Shown: positions 43,445 through 45,317 of the stretch, piece after piece
How positions within the stretch are numbered: the stretch's first letter is position 1
Layout of the letters: the number at the start of each line of letters is the position of its first letter
Assembly: GCA_014377915.1 (NCBI GenBank)
Contig: JACMOT010000295.1
Coordinates: 1-45,317, forward strand
From: Tardiphaga sp.
GTDB lineage: Bacteria > Pseudomonadota > Alphaproteobacteria > Rhizobiales > Xanthobacteraceae
Direction: 5' to 3'
Length of the DNA: 45,317 nt
Translations under genes and position numbers: made by a program
The notes under the pieces: model-generated
Databases searched by the model: none
Seen by the model: only the letters and a program-made list of their open reading frames with translations
Told to the model about the DNA's origin: nothing

Positions 43445-44707
43445 TTAGACCGGCTGCTGAGCCCGCGAGGCATGGGACTGCAAGGCCCGTATCCGGTCGG
43501 CGAGGGTTCCGCCGGCAACGAATCCGTTGCCATTGGCGGATGTCGGCGGCTGCTGCGGGGGTGGTTCGGCGGCAAGGATCGCGTTGATCGCAGAATTCGG
43601 CCCTTCCAGCGTCATCGCCAGCTTCGCGACCTCGGCGGCGATATCGTTGATGCGCTCCCGCAACAGGGCGTTTTCCATGCGCTCTGTAGCCCATGAGCTC
43701 TCCGCCTGCTGCTGGATGGCATTGAGGTCACGCTGCAGGCGTGAGCGTTCCTCCTGGGCGGTCCGCAGCGCCTGATCGGCGGCGGCTTTTTCGGCCCGCA
43801 ATTTCTCCACCAGCGACGAGGCGCTGCCGCCGGTCTTGGCGGCGATCTCGACACGCAGGTCCTGCGCGATTCGTTCGGCGGCCGCGCTGGCGTGGCGCAA
43901 CTGACTGTTCTCGAAATCGCGCTCGGCCAAAAGCTTGGTCTGCAGGTCGAGCTGTGATTCCAGTTCGTTGACGCGCAGCCCGAGCTGTTCGGCGGCGCGG
44001 ACCTGGCTCATTAGCTGCTGGTCGAGATCGGTGACCCGCTGGCTGAGGTTTTCGACGCGGGCGCGCGCCTCGGTCAGTTCGCGGGTCGCTGTATCGGATT
44101 CGCCGCGCTGCAGTTCCAGTCGCTGCTGCGTGCTGGAAAATTCCTTCTCGGCGTCTTCCACGCGATTCTTCAACGCCTCGATCTGGGCGCGTACCGCGAC
44201 CAGTTCGATCTGGCGGCTGTCGGCGACCATGGTGCGATCGGATAATTCGTGGCCGAGCCTCGCCAGTTCGCCCTGCTTGTCGGCGAGTGCGCGTTCAGCC
44301 GCGCGCAGCGATTCCATCTTGGCTGCGAACTCCGTTTCGGTCGCGGCCAACTTCTCATTGACCGCGGTTTCACGGGCTTCAAGCGAGAAGATGGTCGCGT
44401 TCTTCTCGCCAAGCTCCAGCTTCATGCGGTTGATAGCGTCGGATTTCTTGCCGAGTTCGGCGAGTTGGCTGGTGGTCTTGTTCTTGAGCTGGTCGACACT
44501 GATCTCTAGACGCCGCGCCGACATCGCGAATTCGGCACGCAGCTGGTCCTTGTCAGCCTGGATTTCCGCCATCGACAGCGGGGTAGCGGCCTCCAGCCGC
44601 CGGGTGGTGAGCCGCACCGCGCGGTTATGAACCAGCGGTACGATCATAAGGCCAAAAAGCATGGAGACCAGAAAACCGATCGCCAGATACATGATCGGTT
44701 CAACCAT
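43445..44707 (-). CDS. Membrane-anchored coiled-coil protein of unknown function
   Basis: A 420-residue protein. One membrane helix (about 6-26, YLAIGFLVSMLFGLMIVPLV) is followed by a long charged, Gln/Glu/Ala/Leu-rich coiled coil from about 45 to 350 and a Pro/Gln-rich tail (PPPQQPPTS). The architecture resembles cell-envelope or division scaffolds, but I cannot name a family. The ATG at 44707 has GGGAG about nine bases upstream and begins MVEPIMYLA; an ATG five codons earlier is less likely. The stop lies 150 bases before the tRNA. Confidence 0.85.
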   Translation of the reverse strand: MVEPIMYLAIGFLVSMLFGLMIVPLVHNRAVRLTTRRLEAATPLSMAEIQADKDQLRAEFAMSARRLEISVDQLKNKTTSQLAELGKKSDAINRMKLELGEKNATIFSLEARETAVNEKLAATETEFAAKMESLRAAERALADKQGELARLGHELSDRTMVADSRQIELVAVRAQIEALKNRVEDAEKEFSSTQQRLELQRGESDTATRELTEARARVENLSQRVTDLDQQLMSQVRAAEQLGLRVNELESQLDLQTKLLAERDFENSQLRHASAAAERIAQDLRVEIAAKTGGSASSLVEKLRAEKAAADQALRTAQEERSRLQRDLNAIQQQAESSWATERMENALLRERINDIAAEVAKLAMTLEGPNSAINAILAAEPPPQQPPTSANGNGFVAGGTLADRIRALQSHASRAQQPV

Positions 44708-44826
44708 GAATAATACTCCCACGTCCTGAAATTAGTCGGTACCATGCCATGGCGGGCGCGAAAAACGCTAGTGTAACGCCACGTTAACCTTTATTGCGAC
44801 GCGGGAGGTGACGGCAGGCCGTCCGC

Positions 44827-45317
44827 TCAGAACGGGTTCCAGGTCGCACTCGGTGTGAATTTGAGATAGCCAATATTGGCGCCCAGCCGCAGCCCGAGCC
44901 CGGAGCGGATCGGCACCAGCACGATGTTGTTGGATGTCAGCGCCGTCATGCCGAAGCCGCCAATAATATAGGCAGAGCCGTCGATGCCGCCGAAACGCTG
45001 GTATATCGCGTTGGTGGCCGGCAAATTGTAGACCAGAGTCATGGTGCGGGCGCCGTCGCCACCCCAGTCGAAGCCGACAGAGGGGCCCTGCCAGTAAACC
45101 CGGAGATCACCGGCGTTCTTGGTATAGAGCGTACCCTCGCCGTAACGCAGGCCGGCGACGATGGCTCCGGAACCTTCCTCGCCGAGAATATAGCCGTTCG
45201 GCAGGCCCCATTGGCTGACGGCCCTCTCGATGATCGAGGCAAGGCCGCGCGAGACGTTGCCGAAAAAGCGATGGCCGGCGCCGACCACCTCATCCGAACG
45301 AAACGAATCGGGCGCGA
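44827..45317 (-). CDS. EipA/DUF1134 family envelope protein (partial, 5' end missing)
   Basis: The frame runs off the right end of the window without a start; the last part lacks only the N-terminal signal region. Visible features are DEVVGAGHRFFGNVSRGLAS, GYILGEEGSGAIVAGLRYGE, WQGPSVGFDWGGDGARTMTL and GLRLGANIGYLKFTPSATWN at the C-terminus, all typical of DUF1134. The Brucella member EipA is a periplasmic protein needed for envelope integrity. Not a broken gene: it is simply cut by the window edge. Confidence 0.9.
   Translation of the reverse strand, partial: APDSFRSDEVVGAGHRFFGNVSRGLASIIERAVSQWGLPNGYILGEEGSGAIVAGLRYGEGTLYTKNAGDLRVYWQGPSVGFDWGGDGARTMTLVYNLPATNAIYQRFGGIDGSAYIIGGFGMTALTSNNIVLVPIRSGLGLRLGANIGYLKFTPSATWNPF

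Noticed and set aside
1..45317. CRISPR array, phage or insertion sequence
   Set aside because: No regularly spaced repeats, transposase, integrase or phage structural gene was seen on either strand.

Overview
The window is a GC-rich chromosomal stretch with a strong GC bias at third codon positions. Its gene content points to an alphaproteobacterium of the Bradyrhizobium/Rhodopseudomonas/Afipia group (Nitrobacteraceae). The pointers are a PutA of about 1,005 residues without a DNA-binding domain, a CyaC-like membrane cyclase, an EipA/DUF1134 protein, DUF2927 and DUF2147 proteins, and several families of palindromic intergenic repeats. The species call is inference. I see no phage, insertion sequence, rRNA or CRISPR array.

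Layout. 0.1-4.3 kb: a glutathione S-transferase, a membrane-anchored protein of unknown function, an exported protein with one CXXCH haem motif, a 52-residue membrane protein and a fasciclin-domain protein with a clear intrinsic terminator. 4.5-10 kb: a CaiB/BaiF CoA-transferase, PutA, an exported protein with a possible Cys-His-Asp triad, and a cold-shock protein. 10.4-17.6 kb: a decayed CyaC-like adenylate cyclase, a GT39 glycosyltransferase, the coupled YcjX/YcjF-like pair, a haemolysin III protein and a short-chain dehydrogenase.

17.7-28.2 kb is a catabolic block. It holds a benzoylformate decarboxylase next to a BisC-type molybdoenzyme. It also holds a run of acyl-CoA dehydrogenase, CaiB-type CoA-transferase and FAS1-like hydratase, a core like that of itaconate-type operons, ending in a DUF2147 protein. 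A CYP153-like cytochrome P450 follows, and a divergently transcribed isovaleryl-CoA dehydrogenase. The common theme is activation and oxidation of aromatic, alkyl or branched acids as CoA thioesters.

28.3-34.4 kb: a DUF2927 protein, an L,D-transpeptidase, a second stand-alone ThDP enzyme with a textbook terminator, two small coupled genes, an AraC regulator and a GhrA-like 2-hydroxyacid dehydrogenase divergent from it. 34.5-39.7 kb: a complete peptide-type ABC importer operon whose binding-protein gene is interrupted by an in-frame amber codon. 39.7-45.3 kb: a small Ala-rich protein, an acyl-CoA synthetase, a Bug-type solute receptor, a 46-residue membrane protein, tRNA-Val(CAC), a membrane-anchored coiled-coil protein and the partial EipA-like gene.

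The strongest second-look items are the cyclase that has lost two cluster cysteines, half its catalytic domain and apparently part of its membrane domain; the amber codon in the ABC receptor; the itaconate-like gene core without its lyase; the decarboxylase-molybdoenzyme pair; and a perfect 25-bp inverted repeat sitting directly on a stop codon. I did not find a clearly new multi-gene system.
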